DNA of 64,000 nucleotides, taken from NCBI GenBank assembly GCA_018372435.1, contig JAHAJA010000005.1, positions 1 to 64,000 of the forward strand, in the 5' to 3' direction. Position numbers and translations under genes: made by a program. The stretch is from Clostridiales bacterium. Lineage in GTDB: Bacteria > Bacillota > Clostridia > Lachnospirales > Lachnospiraceae. How positions within the stretch are numbered: the stretch's first letter is position 1; every line of letters begins with the position of its first letter. A model generated the notes under the pieces. It did no database searches, had not been told where the DNA came from, and saw only the letters and a list, made by a program, of their open reading frames with translations. This document shows, in pieces, positions 8,358 through 16,794 of this stretch.

Positions 8358-8906
8358 ATGAAATACAAAAAGATGGTAGAGTTAAAAAACAATCTAATAT
8401 GTCATATTAGAAATGTAGAATGTTCCGATGCAAAAGCAGTATACGACATTTTTAATCTAACACATGGACAGACAGATTTTTTGTTGACATATCCAGAAGA
8501 AAACAGCTTTAATCTTGAAAAGGAACGGCAGTTTTTAATTGAAAAAGAAAACAGTAGTAAAGAAGTTGAACTTTGTGCCGTTGTGGATGGAAGTATTGTC
8601 GGAACTGCCGGTATTGAAGCTGTAGGTAAAAAATATAAGGTTAAACATCGTGCTGAATTAGGTATCAGTATAGAAAAAGATTACTGGAGTTGGGGTATAG
8701 GGCGTGCATTAGTTACATCTTGTATTGAATGTGCAAAAAGTGCCGGATATGCTCAATTGGAACTGAATGTTGTAAGTGAAAATCACAATGCAATCGCTTT
8801 ATATGAAAGTGTTGGATTCAGCGAATATGGTAGAAATCCCAAAGGATTTTGCTCTCGCAATGTTGGTTGGCAGGAGCTTATACTTATGAGAATGGAGCTT
8901 GTTTGA
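8358..8906 (+). CDS. GNAT-family N-acetyltransferase (RimI/RimJ-like)
   Basis: A complete GNAT domain of 182 residues. The beta-4 strand AELGISIEKDYWSWGIGRALV carries motif A (about residues 106-126). LELNVVSENHNAIALYESVGF (about 137-157) is the typical end of the fold. The GGTGAGGGTG ribosome binding site is directly upstream. It follows att copy 5 without other genes of the module. The family acetylates amino groups of proteins or small molecules, and no substrate can be assigned. Confidence 0.85.
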   Translation: MKYKKMVELKNNLICHIRNVECSDAKAVYDIFNLTHGQTDFLLTYPEENSFNLEKERQFLIEKENSSKEVELCAVVDGSIVGTAGIEAVGKKYKVKHRAELGISIEKDYWSWGIGRALVTSCIECAKSAGYAQLELNVVSENHNAIALYESVGFSEYGRNPKGFCSRNVGWQELILMRMELV

Positions 8907-9102
8907 TAAATTCTTTAGGTACTTCAATGTTGTTACTCATAGCGGTAACCCCCTTAAATTTCATACAAATATTATGACAGTATGCGAAACTTGATATCTG
9001 AACTTTAAATTACTTTTACAGAAAAATGTTTGATTATTCCATATTTATGCTATAATCTAGGTTGTAAAGCAACTTATAAATAATTTTGGAGGGACGATAA
9101 AT

Positions 9103-9438
9103 ATGTCATTTTCAGAGGTTAAATTATTTCAGGTAAAGCCTGATAAACTCGATGAATTCGAAAATCTTGTAAAAGAAATGCTACCACTACAGAAAGAACT
9201 TGCTGGATACATTGGCATTAAATACATGAAAAGATTTTTTGTATTTGATAAAATAGGAGAAGCGCCAAGACCGTTAACAAAAATAGTTAAGTGTGTTAAG
9301 TATTATTCATATTGGCAATTTGATACAATTGAAAACTATGCCAATGCGACTTCTTGGTTTTTTAGCGAATTTGAGAAACGACTAAGTAAATTGCTAATAA
9401 TGCCTTTTGATATTATGTGTGGAGAAAGTATTGAATAA
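9103..9438 (+). CDS. Small ABM/dimeric alpha-beta barrel-like protein
   Basis: A 111-residue protein whose first half (VKLFQVKPDKLDEFENLVKEMLPLQKELAGYIGIKYMK) looks like the ferredoxin-like fold of antibiotic-biosynthesis-monooxygenase (ABM) domains. The later YYSYWQFDTIENYANATSWFFSEF would be the second half. GGAGGG lies 9 bp before the ATG. There are no cofactor motifs. The gene is monocistronic. The assignment rests on pattern only. Confidence 0.5.
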   Translation: MSFSEVKLFQVKPDKLDEFENLVKEMLPLQKELAGYIGIKYMKRFFVFDKIGEAPRPLTKIVKCVKYYSYWQFDTIENYANATSWFFSEFEKRLSKLLIMPFDIMCGESIE

Positions 9439-9586
9439 ATCAACTAGAATAGGTAATATATAGAATATATTAATTGAAGATATTATTATTTGAGTTGAAT
9501 GAATAAACGGGTTTTGAGTTGACCATTATGAATGGTTATTAAATATCTTATTTTTTATCAATAGTTAATGGAAAGGATTGTTGAAT

Positions 9587-9988
9587 ATGAAAAAAGGTTT
9601 AATATTTTTTTTGATGCTAACCTTATGTTGTGCTGCGTGCAGTAAGAAGTATAATTCATCGACGAATGAAGCGATTATTGATAAAAATGTAGATTCACTA
9701 ACATTACTAAAAAATTTAAATGACTATATTGAATATAAGGGTGATTTAAATGATAACAAAAATTTGTATTTAACATTCAGTTTTAGGAATGACGTTACAG
9801 TTCCAGAAAATCCTCCTGTTGTAGAAGCTAAAGTCTATCTTTGGATGAAGGATGATGTTATTGGTATATATAACAAACCTTTATACAATAATTATGAAGA
9901 TTATCTAGACTCGGTAAAGATGACATTTGATGCAGAAGGAAAGGAATTTAACTGGTATAAGGTTTCGTTTGAGGGATACATGGAATAA
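9587..9988 (+). CDS. Putative small lipoprotein
   Basis: The N terminus MKKGLIFFLMLTLCCAACSKK is a lipoprotein signal peptide with lipobox CAAC or LCCA and the modified Cys at about residue 18. The mature 116 residues are acidic and have no recognised domain. The ATG at 9587 follows AAAGGA at 9572-9577, which is better spaced than the in-frame TTG at 9578. It is likely anchored on the outer face of the membrane. Function unknown. Confidence 0.65.
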   Translation: MKKGLIFFLMLTLCCAACSKKYNSSTNEAIIDKNVDSLTLLKNLNDYIEYKGDLNDNKNLYLTFSFRNDVTVPENPPVVEAKVYLWMKDDVIGIYNKPLYNNYEDYLDSVKMTFDAEGKEFNWYKVSFEGYME

Positions 9989-10001
9989 AATGTAAACAAT
10001 T

Positions 10002-10027
10002 CTCATGTTTTTTTATGAGGGATTTTT
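10002..10027 (+). terminator. Weak terminator-like hairpin
   Basis: CTCAT/ATGAG stem around a T-rich loop, followed by GGATTTTT, just after the lipoprotein gene. Confidence 0.35.
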
Positions 10028-10254
10028 CAGAAAATAATGGATTTCTATTACTACCGTAAATAAGTATAGTTATTTTCGGTATATAAAAAATGAATAATTT
10101 TTCTATAATAAAAATATCAAACAATAATTGAAATCAATGATAACAGACGATTATTTTAAAGTTAGAGATTGGTCTACGCCCATTCACGTTCAAGGAGACC
10201 TCTTGAAGATACTGTATAAACAGACTTGCTAATGGGTAAGTATCAGATTGTAGA

Positions 10255-10294
10255 CAAAATAGTTCTAGGATTACACAATCCTCGAACTATTTTG
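10255..10294. repeat. 40-nt near-perfect hairpin
   Basis: 18-base arms (CAAAATAGTTCTAGGATT and its complement with one mismatch) flank an ACAC loop. No T tract follows on either strand, so it is not a classical terminator. The region 10028-10457 otherwise shows no convincing gene. A 68-codon open frame at 10226-10432 has no ribosome binding site or recognisable content. Confidence 0.65.
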
Positions 10295-10457
10295 GTACCT
10301 ATGAGAATTATTATTTTCGAGCGTATGATTATGGCATTACATGTGCTTTTTTTCTTAGTTAAGGATCAGATTCGGTTGGGAGTCAATCCTAAACGATCTA
10401 TTATGCTCTCCTTTATAAAACAAAATGCATGAGTTAGGAGTTATGGAGGCTACAGGT

Positions 10458-11021
10458 ATGAAGATTGAAAAGATAAATACCCAAAGACTATATTTGAGAG
10501 GGTTTGAATAAGCGGATGTTGGATTTGCAATGAGTGTTTGGAATGATCCTGAGATGGGAGAATATTTACCAGACCCATCTATGGAAAATATGGATGAAGA
10601 ATATCGTAAATCACTGGAAAGTTTGGGTGATGATGAGACATGTTGTTATCTAATATCTGAATCAAAAAAGACAGGTGATAGAATTGGAACATGTAGCTTT
10701 ATACCAAGTAAAGATGGTGTTACATATGATATTGCGTATTGTGTACATAAAAAATACTGGAGAAATGGTTATGCAACAGAAATGGTAAAAGGACTGATAG
10801 AATATGCCAAGCAATGTGGTGCTGAAAAAATAACAGTTGTTGTTAATAAGGAAAATACAGCATCAAACGCAATTGTAAAAAAACTTGGATTTAAGATAGT
10901 TGGAGAAAACTCTTATAAAAAGAGTGGGACTAATATAGAGTTTTCAGACTACAAATATGAACCAGAATTAATTGTTGAGGATAATAGCAATGAGGAAAAA
11001 ACATGTATGAAAGAATGCTAA
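10458..11021 (+). pseudogene. GNAT acetyltransferase with nonsense codon 18
   Basis: A GGAGG at 10445-10449 precedes ATG 10458, giving MKIEKINTQRLYLRGFE and then TAA at 10509-10511. The same frame continues ADVGFAMSVWNDPEMGEY to 11021. TQRLYLRGFE-x-AD is the standard RimJ-type N terminus, so one Glu codon probably mutated to stop. Motif A is HKKYWRNGYATEMV. An internal ATG at 10530 lacks a good ribosome binding site, and a product from it would lose the first strand. The gene overlaps the next one by 19 bp. It may be inactive or partly rescued. Confidence 0.7.
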
Positions 11022-11434
11022 ATAAATTGAATAAACCATCAATTACTGAAATTCATGAATATATTGGTGAAAATTCTTTTTTGTTACTTAATAACTTTGA
11101 GGAAATTATGAAACAACGCTATGATTTAAAAACTGAATTGAGGTTTCCTTTTGGCAACAATTATGGCTGGGGATATAAGTACTCGCATAAAACCAAACAT
11201 TTATGTTATGTTTTTTTTGAAAAAGATGCGATTACATTTATGCTTCAAATCGGTGGAGATTTAGTTCAAAAACTCGAGGAAGTATTACTTGAGTGTCTAC
11301 CAAAAACAAAGAGCTATTGGGATAACCGATATCCATGTGGTGAAGGTGGCTGGATTCACTATCGAGTTTTTAACGGTGAAGAATTAAATGATGTAGTAAG
11401 ACTACTTAATATAAAACAAAAGCCAGTTTATTAA
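11003..11434 (+). CDS. DUF3788 family protein
   Basis: A 143-residue protein beginning MYERMLNKLNKPSITEIHEYIG, the characteristic DUF3788 N terminus. The family features LRFPFGNNYGWGYKYSHKTKHLCYVFFE and a tail that ends near GEELNDVVRLL are present. GAGG at 10992-10995 lies inside the preceding GNAT gene, so the two were probably translationally coupled. The family is widespread in Firmicutes and Bacteroidetes and has no assigned function. Confidence 0.75.
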   Translation: MYERMLNKLNKPSITEIHEYIGENSFLLLNNFEEIMKQRYDLKTELRFPFGNNYGWGYKYSHKTKHLCYVFFEKDAITFMLQIGGDLVQKLEEVLLECLPKTKSYWDNRYPCGEGGWIHYRVFNGEELNDVVRLLNIKQKPVY

Positions 11435-11476
11435 ATTGACTGTGCATTAAAGTGTGTTTTTAGCACAGATGTGTAA

Positions 11477-11839
11477 ATAACTTGGCAGGCTATTCAGAAA
11501 GAAAATTTTATTGGTGTTGCTCCTAAAGGTCATCACCCAGACGGAAGCTATACAAAAAGCTCTGACGATGAAATAAAGCATGAATACTTGGTTCAAGTTT
11601 TTTTGTATGGAGATGAAGGTTTAGATGGAGTATTTTGTGGTGCAGAAGTTTGTGAAGCACCAAAGGGGGTATTCCTAGTAAGTGATGTGGTTCTGAATCA
11701 ATTTGATGACAAAGGTAATTGGGATATAGGGGCAAGTATGATGAAATCCGGTGAGGTATTCCAAGATTTCATTAAAAAGACGGAGAGGTTGCTGCACGAT
11801 TGCATTCATAATGGATTAATAGCGGTAAAAGAGGTATAG
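11477..11839 (+). pseudogene. 5'-truncated hypothetical protein
   Basis: An open frame without a plausible start runs from a stop at 11474-11476. It reads TWQAIQKENFIGVAPKGHHP through GVFLVSDVVLNQFDDKGNWD to KEV. The only candidate start (TTG at 11588) lacks a ribosome binding site and would drop the well-formed upstream part, so the 5' end has been lost. I do not recognise the family. Confidence 0.5.
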
Positions 11840-11944
11840 GTGCACTAGGATTATTTATATTTTAAATGATGGGTAGGTGCTAGATGAATGGATATTTAAA
11901 ATATGTCAGCTAATAAATCTAAAATGGATCAGGAGGATTATTAG

Positions 11945-12559
11945 ATGATAGAAGTTTATTATGTAGGTGGATCACCATGTAGTGGAAAAAGTACTATTAC
12001 GGAAATAATAGCTCAAAAATATAATTTGTATTATTTTAAAGTAGATGATTTTCTAGATAAGTACACACAAATGGGTGCTGAAGTAGGTAAGTCAATTTGT
12101 ACTAAGTTAAGAAGCATGACACCAGAGCAAATATGGATGCGAGATCCAGTCGAACAAAATGTTGAAGAATTACAGTTTTATAATGAAATATTTGATTTTA
12201 TACAAGAAGATATTAAGAATACGTCAAAGCAAAACGGAATTATTACAGAAGGAGCAGCTTTCGTTCCGAATTTAATGAAGCAATGTAATGTGGACCAAAA
12301 ACATTATGTTAATCTTACGCCAACACCAGAATTTCAGATCTTACATTATAAGGAAAGATCATGGATTCCGTATGTGATTGACGGATGTAGCGATAAGGAA
12401 AAAGCATTTATGAATTGGATGAATAGGGATATTTTATTTGCTAAAGATGTAAGAAAACAATGTGCCTTACTAGGATATAAAGCATTTATAAATGATGGAA
12501 CGGTATCAGTTGAAGAATTTGTAAAAAAAGTTAGTTTACAGTTTGATCTGGAGGATTAA
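11945..12559 (+). CDS. P-loop kinase/AAA-like nucleotide-binding protein
   Basis: The 204-residue protein starts MIEVYYVGGSPCSGKSTITE. The Walker A loop GSPCSGKST is at residues 9-17, followed by the DDF acid motif at about 36-38 typical of shikimate/adenylate-kinase-like folds. Lid-type basic residues (KERSW, NRDILFAKDVRKQ) lie in the second half. GGAGGATTATTAG precedes the ATG. Small-molecule kinase is the likely class (chloramphenicol or gluconate kinase-like), with the substrate unknown. It is followed after one base by a small coupled gene. Confidence 0.7.
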   Translation: MIEVYYVGGSPCSGKSTITEIIAQKYNLYYFKVDDFLDKYTQMGAEVGKSICTKLRSMTPEQIWMRDPVEQNVEELQFYNEIFDFIQEDIKNTSKQNGIITEGAAFVPNLMKQCNVDQKHYVNLTPTPEFQILHYKERSWIPYVIDGCSDKEKAFMNWMNRDILFAKDVRKQCALLGYKAFINDGTVSVEEFVKKVSLQFDLED

Positions 12560-12560
12560 T

Positions 12561-12695
12561 ATGGGTAAAAAGAAAAGAGAACATATTGTTTTTGATCAAA
12601 TGTTAATGCAGAAAAAAAGTATCCCGTTTGCAAAAGTAAATGTGAAAACAAAGAGCAAAACAAAAAGAATTTATGGGAGGGGTTGTAATGAATGA
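12561..12695 (+). CDS. 44-residue basic small protein
   Basis: Starts one base after the kinase stop codon, with GGAGG at 12550-12554. It encodes MGKKKREHIVFDQMLMQKKS followed by a Lys/Arg-rich tail ending GRGCNE. The tight spacing and strong ribosome binding site suggest real, coupled translation. No family is recognised. The charge (about one third Lys/Arg) could suit nucleic-acid binding, but that is only a guess. Confidence 0.45.
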   Translation: MGKKKREHIVFDQMLMQKKSIPFAKVNVKTKSKTKRIYGRGCNE

Positions 12696-12762
12696 AGTTG
12701 TTAAACATGTTACAGAAATGCTGATATCGAGCTAACAGTTTTTGGTGGTAACTATGATGACT
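12688..12762 (+). pseudogene. Fragment of an unknown short gene
   Basis: ATG 12688 follows GGGAGGGG and gives MNEVVKHVTEMLISS. After a probable frameshift the next frame reads ADIELTVFGGNYDDL and stops. It looks like the first 30 or so codons of a lost gene. The remaining bases to 12885 show only the promoter region of the next gene. Confidence 0.25.
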
Positions 12763-12885
12763 TATAGAAGTATTCTAGTACAAGGAGACTCTTTCATTCT
12801 TCAGCTCAAAATGTTTTTTTCTCGTACTATATTGTTATATTTTGCGAATATGAACTGATATAGGTAAAAAATAACGGAGGGCGTA

Positions 12886-13476
12886 ATGAAAGTAAATATA
12901 TTTTTATTTGATGATTTTGAAACGCTAGATGCGTTTGGTCCAATTGAAATTTTGGGAAAAATCGATACATACAAATTAAAGTATTATTCTTTGAACGGCG
13001 GTATTATTGTGAGTGCGCAAGGTACTTCAATCATTACTGAGAAAGTTGCAACAGTTACAAACGGCGGAATATTAGTTATACCAGGGGGAAAAGGAACGAG
13101 AACGTTAGTGAATGATTCACAATTACTTCAGGCACTAAAAGAGGCTGCGGAATTATCAAACTATTGTTTATCCGTATGCACTGGATCAGCATTATTGGCA
13201 AAGACAGGACTATTGAATAATAAAGAAGCTACTACTAACAAAAAGGCTTTTGATTGGGTAGCGTCTGTAAATTCCTCTGTTAATTGGATTAGAAGTGCAA
13301 GATGGGTAGTTGATGGAAAATATTATACATCGTCAGGTGTTTCGGCTGGAATTGACATGACGTTAGGATTTATTAAAGACCGTTTTGGAGAGCAAGAAGC
13401 CAAAGAAATTGCAAATCATATTGAATATATTTGGAATGAGGATTGTAGTAAAGATGTGTTTGCTAAGGAAGACTGA
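12886..13476 (+). CDS. DJ-1/PfpI family protein
   Basis: A glutamine-amidotransferase-like protein of 196 residues. The nucleophile elbow SVCTGSALLAKTGLL places the reactive Cys at residue 98. The FDDFETLDAFGP segment near residue 8 supplies the conserved acidic residue. The C-terminal NHIEYIWNED fits the isonitrile-hydratase-like/ThiJ-PfpI group common in GNAT-rich accessory regions. GGAGGG precedes the ATG. It may be a glyoxalase-type or amidase enzyme, and the exact reaction is not predictable. Cytoplasmic. Confidence 0.85.
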   Translation: MKVNIFLFDDFETLDAFGPIEILGKIDTYKLKYYSLNGGIIVSAQGTSIITEKVATVTNGGILVIPGGKGTRTLVNDSQLLQALKEAAELSNYCLSVCTGSALLAKTGLLNNKEATTNKKAFDWVASVNSSVNWIRSARWVVDGKYYTSSGVSAGIDMTLGFIKDRFGEQEAKEIANHIEYIWNEDCSKDVFAKED

Positions 13477-13556
13477 TAAAGAAAAAATAGCCAATAGATG
13501 CGTAAGGGAAATCACGGATCGGGATTTATTCAAAAACAAGAGGAGGTAGTAAACAA

Positions 13557-14078
13557 ATGAGAATTGAAACAGAAAGATTAATTATTAGAAATTTTGAAAT
13601 GAAGGATAGAGATGATTTAGGAGAATATATGCTCCAAAGAGTCGATAAAATGTTTGAAGGATATCCTGACTTTAATGAAGATAAAATTGAAGAGGAGATT
13701 AAGTATCGCTGTGAAAGTGAAGAGTTTTTTGCTGTTGAGTTAAAAGACGAACATAAGGTGATTGGTAATATATATTTGGGTGTCAGAGATTTTAATTCTA
13801 AAGAATTAGGTTATGTGTTAAATGAAAATTATCATTTAAAAGGATATGGAAGCGAAGCTGCTAAAGCAGTAGTTCAGTGGGCTTTTTCACAAGGAGTTCA
13901 TAGAATATTTGCGGAGTGTACTCCACTTAATATATTCTCTTGGAAAACGATGGAGAAGATCGGGCTAAAGAGAGAGGCAGAACTTAGGCAGAATGTATCA
14001 TTTCATAAGGATGAAGCAGGTAATCCAATATATTGGGATACTTATGTTTATGGGGCGTTAAGTACAGATAATATATAG
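13557..14078 (+). CDS. GNAT-family N-acetyltransferase (RimJ-type)
   Basis: The 173-residue protein opens MRIETERLIIRNFEMKDRDD, the standard RimJ/RimL N terminus. ELGYVLNENYHLKGYGSEAA supplies the strand and motif A (about residues 82-101). RIFAECTPLNIFSWKTMEKIGL ends the fold. AGAGGAGG lies upstream. It resembles protein N-alpha or ribosomal-protein acetyltransferases in layout, but in such gene clusters the targets are usually unknown small molecules. Confidence 0.87.
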   Translation: MRIETERLIIRNFEMKDRDDLGEYMLQRVDKMFEGYPDFNEDKIEEEIKYRCESEEFFAVELKDEHKVIGNIYLGVRDFNSKELGYVLNENYHLKGYGSEAAKAVVQWAFSQGVHRIFAECTPLNIFSWKTMEKIGLKREAELRQNVSFHKDEAGNPIYWDTYVYGALSTDNI

Positions 14079-14133
14079 CCATGAAATAGTTTAATAGACT
14101 AAGGGTATTAGACATTCAGGAAAGGAAAAATAT

Positions 14134-14895
14134 ATGATTTTAGAAGAATTTGATAGTAATAGGAAAGCTATAGTAGATGTGTATGATTTGGTTAAACCAA
14201 TAGAAAGTTTTCCTAAAATTGCAGTATCTTGTTTTTCACGTGTTACATTTGAAAGATTGGTCAATGAACTAAATGGAAAAGTAATTGCTAAGTCCAATCT
14301 GGCTAATATGGAAATACCAATCTTTAAAGCAATGTATAAAGGTGTAGAAGTAGCACTGTTTATGTCATATGTTGGTGCGGCTGGCTGTGTGGGAGTAATA
14401 GAAGAAGTTTTTGCAATGGGTGCAGAGAAACTGATACTATTTGGTACCTGTGGAGTGTTAGATGCATCAATTGAGGATTGTTCAATTATTATCCCAAATA
14501 AAGCAGTTAGAGACGAAGGAACAAGTTTCCATTATGCTAAACCAAGCGACGAAATCGAAGTAAATAAGAAATACATAGATGAATTTGTTGATATATTAAA
14601 AGAATTTGAATGCCGTTATACTATCGGAAAAGTTTGGACTACAGATGGAATTTATAGAGAAACACGAGGAAAGGTCAATTCTAGAAAGCAAGCAGGCTGT
14701 TTATGTGTAGATATGGAATGTTCTGCTGTTGCAGCTCTCGCAGAATTTAGGGAGAAGGAAGTATTTCAATTCTTCTACGCGGCAGATAATCTAGATAATG
14801 AAACGTGGGATGCTAGGAGTTTAGGTAACGAATCAAACGTATTAGAAAAAGATAGAATAGCTATGTTGGCAATGGAGTTAGCAAAAAGACTTTAA
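14134..14895 (+). CDS. Nucleoside phosphorylase (PNP/UDP family 1)
   Basis: The 253-residue protein carries YVGAAGCVGVIEEVFAMGAEKLILFGTCGVLD (about residues 76-107), the phosphate- and nucleoside-binding core of the PNP_UDP_1 family. LCVDMECSAVAALAEFR (about 190-206) is the conserved DMEx-A motif that binds ribose. The family splits purine or uridine nucleosides with phosphate, in nucleoside salvage. The N terminus is longer than in DeoD. AGGAAAGGA precedes the ATG. The gene stands alone. Uridine phosphorylase-like specificity is possible but not shown. Confidence 0.85.
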   Translation: MILEEFDSNRKAIVDVYDLVKPIESFPKIAVSCFSRVTFERLVNELNGKVIAKSNLANMEIPIFKAMYKGVEVALFMSYVGAAGCVGVIEEVFAMGAEKLILFGTCGVLDASIEDCSIIIPNKAVRDEGTSFHYAKPSDEIEVNKKYIDEFVDILKEFECRYTIGKVWTTDGIYRETRGKVNSRKQAGCLCVDMECSAVAALAEFREKEVFQFFYAADNLDNETWDARSLGNESNVLEKDRIAMLAMELAKRL

Positions 14896-14971
14896 GATGG
14901 CTGACAATAGCATAAGATTTAAAAAAACGGTATTGAATTGAGATTATAGTGGGGAGATGAGGTTAATAAAT

Positions 14972-15733
14972 ATGATGAATTATAATGAAATTCTAGACAA
15001 AATAGCTTTTGAATACCAAGGTATTTTAAGAGATAATTTAGTTGGAATATATGTACATGGTTCGATAGCATTCAGATGTTTTAATCCGCTTAAAAGTGAT
15101 ATTGATTTTATAGTAGTTGTAGATAAACCGCCAACAATTGAAGAAAAAGAGGCATTAATTAAAATTTTGTTGGATTTATCAGCAGATGCTCCACCAAAAG
15201 GCTTCGAGATGAGTATAGTTTTATCAAGCGTATGCAAAAACTTTATTTACCCAACTCCATTTGAATTACATTACTCAATTGCTCATTTACAGCGTTGTAA
15301 AGATGATTTGAGAGAATATTGTACATCAATGAATGGGATAGATAAGGATTTGGCGGCACATTTTACAGTTATTAATAACACTGGGTATACCCTCATTGGA
15401 AAACAAATACCAGAAGTATTTGGTGCTGTACCTAAGGGCGATTATTTGGATAGTATTAAAGCTGATGTGGAGAATTCAGAGGAGGAGGTTCTTGAGAATC
15501 CGGTTTATATAATTCTAAATCTATGTCGTGTACTTGCATATAAAAGTGGTGGGCTAGTTCTATCTAAGGAGCAAGGTGGATTATGGGGAATAGATAATCT
15601 ACCTAAGCAATATATAGAATTAGTATCTAAGGCACTGAATAATTACATATCTGAAGTATCAGAAGTTGGATTTGATAGAGTACAATCAATGAATTTTTGT
15701 AAATACATGATTGAGAATATATTTACGGATTAA
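14972..15733 (+). CDS. Aminoglycoside nucleotidyltransferase-like protein (ANT(3'')/(9)-like)
   Basis: The 253-residue protein has GIYVHGSIAFRCFNPLKSDIDFIVVV (about residues 25-50), the GS-x(n)-SDID nucleotidyltransferase motif with two catalytic Asp. A helical C-terminal domain of DUF4111 type includes YIILNLCRVLAYK (about 179-191) and SKEQGGLWG. This is the domain pair of AadA/Spc-type streptomycin-spectinomycin adenylyltransferases, which use ATP. The start at 14972 fits GAGG at 14959-14962 better than ATG 14957. Resistance is possible but unproven, because many distant relatives have no known substrate. Confidence 0.7.
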   Translation: MMNYNEILDKIAFEYQGILRDNLVGIYVHGSIAFRCFNPLKSDIDFIVVVDKPPTIEEKEALIKILLDLSADAPPKGFEMSIVLSSVCKNFIYPTPFELHYSIAHLQRCKDDLREYCTSMNGIDKDLAAHFTVINNTGYTLIGKQIPEVFGAVPKGDYLDSIKADVENSEEEVLENPVYIILNLCRVLAYKSGGLVLSKEQGGLWGIDNLPKQYIELVSKALNNYISEVSEVGFDRVQSMNFCKYMIENIFTD

Positions 15734-15864
15734 GTTGAAAATCGAATTTAGCATATGTTGCTCGTTATCTGTATCTATATATATGGATTGACTTCTTGTT
15801 TAGGCTGTAAAAAAATAAACCAAGATAATTTAACGTAATATTATAATATAGATGAGGAAGAAAA

Positions 15865-16443
15865 ATGGGGAGATATGACAAATTGATTACAGATTTAAAA
15901 TCTAAGAAAATAAAATTCGATAAGGGCCTAACCAGTGAGGAATTTGATAAGATAGAAAAGACGTATGGAATTTGCTTTCCTAAGTCATTACGTGAAATGT
16001 ATGAAATAGCTTTACCTATATCTGCGTCATTCTATAATTGGAGAAACTTCGAGGAAGCAAATGTAAGAATAATCAAAGATATGTTGAATTGGCCATTAGA
16101 GGGTGTTCTATTTGATGTTGAGGAAAATTATTTTTGGGATGATAGCTGGGGTGAAAAACCAACGGATGCAATAGAGGCTGAGAAAAAATGTATTGAAGAA
16201 ATGAAGAAAGTTCCTACATTGATTCCAATCTATAAACATAGATATATACCAATAGTAAAGGATATTGATAACCCACCAATTTTTTCAGTTTATCAAACGG
16301 ATGTCATCTATTATGGAATTGATTTAGAAAATTATTTTCAAATTGAATTTGATTTCCTACCCTGGGAGGTCATAAATGATGCGATAGATAAGGAGGAAAT
16401 TATTATAATACCTTTTTGGAATCAATTTTGCTATTATAAGTAG
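15865..16443 (+). CDS. SMI1/KNR4 (SUKH) family protein
   Basis: The 192-residue protein has the SMI1/KNR4 signature at its N terminus: GLTSEEFDKIEKTYGICFPKSLREMYEIALP (about residues 20-50). A Trp/Phe-rich second half includes FLPWEVINDA. SUKH proteins often serve as immunity proteins against contact-dependent or polymorphic toxins. Here no toxin gene is adjacent, so an orphan immunity gene is a reasonable but unproven reading. GAGGAAG precedes the ATG. It is the last accessory gene before the riboflavin operon. Confidence 0.75.
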   Translation: MGRYDKLITDLKSKKIKFDKGLTSEEFDKIEKTYGICFPKSLREMYEIALPISASFYNWRNFEEANVRIIKDMLNWPLEGVLFDVEENYFWDDSWGEKPTDAIEAEKKCIEEMKKVPTLIPIYKHRYIPIVKDIDNPPIFSVYQTDVIYYGIDLENYFQIEFDFLPWEVINDAIDKEEIIIIPFWNQFCYYK

Positions 16444-16480
16444 AGAAGAGGATAACAAAAGGCTAATATCATATTCATTC

Positions 16481-16509
16481 TTGACAATCAAAGATGTACT
16501 CCCTATAAT
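16481..16509 (+). promoter_or_regulatory. Sigma-A promoter of the riboflavin operon
   Basis: TTGACA at 16481-16486 and TATAAT at 16504-16509, separated by 17 bp, lie about 20 bp before the FMN riboswitch. Both hexamers match consensus exactly. Confidence 0.85.
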
Positions 16510-16528
16510 GTAATCAATTGAATAAATA

Positions 16529-16637
16529 TCTTCAGGGCAGGGTGTAATTCCCTACCGGTGGTATAGCCCACGAGCCGCAAGGCATGATTCGGTGTGATTC
16601 CGAAGCCGACAGTATAGTCTGGATGAAAGAAGAGAGA
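16529..16637 (+). promoter_or_regulatory. FMN riboswitch (RFN element)
   Basis: The conserved RFN segments are present in order: TCTTCAGGGCAGGGTG, AATTCCCTACCGGTGGT, AGCCCACGAGCC, TTCGGTGTGATTCCGAAGCC, and GACAGTATAGTCTGGATG. It senses flavin mononucleotide and controls the rib operon downstream. It is followed by a strong terminator hairpin, which fits transcriptional attenuation when FMN is bound. Confidence 0.97.
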
Positions 16638-16678
16638 AAAGTGTTTAATTTAATTTTATGCTTTTGTTATGTTATTTG

Positions 16679-16712
16679 CTCTGGAATGATTTTATCATTT
16701 CAGAGTTTTTTT
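16679..16712 (+). terminator. Riboswitch expression-platform terminator
   Basis: CTCTGGAATGA pairs with TCATTTCAGAG (16695-16705, one G-T pair), directly followed by seven T. It is the expected FMN-dependent terminator. Confidence 0.85.
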
Positions 16713-16747
16713 ATTAACAAGAGTATTAAAATAACCTTTTTGTACTT

Positions 16748-16777
16748 GCCTTGAATTTTTTATTCAAGGCATTTTTT
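16748..16777 (+). terminator. Second hairpin with T tract just before ribD
   Basis: GCCTTGAA (16748-16755) pairs with TTCAAGGC (16763-16770), followed by ATTTTTTATT and then the GGAGG of ribD at 16782. It looks like a second terminator in tandem with the riboswitch terminator. Confidence 0.7.
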
Positions 16778-16794
16778 ATTGGGAGGTGATATGA

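Noticed and set aside
10226..10432. Open frame of 68 codons
   Set aside because: No Shine-Dalgarno, no recognisable content, and it runs through the 40-nt hairpin.
12764..12885. Shared ACAAGGAGAC-type motif with 10194 as a repeated regulatory element
   Set aside because: The similarity is about 12 bases with different flanks, too short to support a repeat.
8235..16443. A sixth att copy in the second accessory stretch
   Set aside because: I scanned the intergenic regions for the tRNA-Gly 3' end and its flanks and found no convincing further copy.
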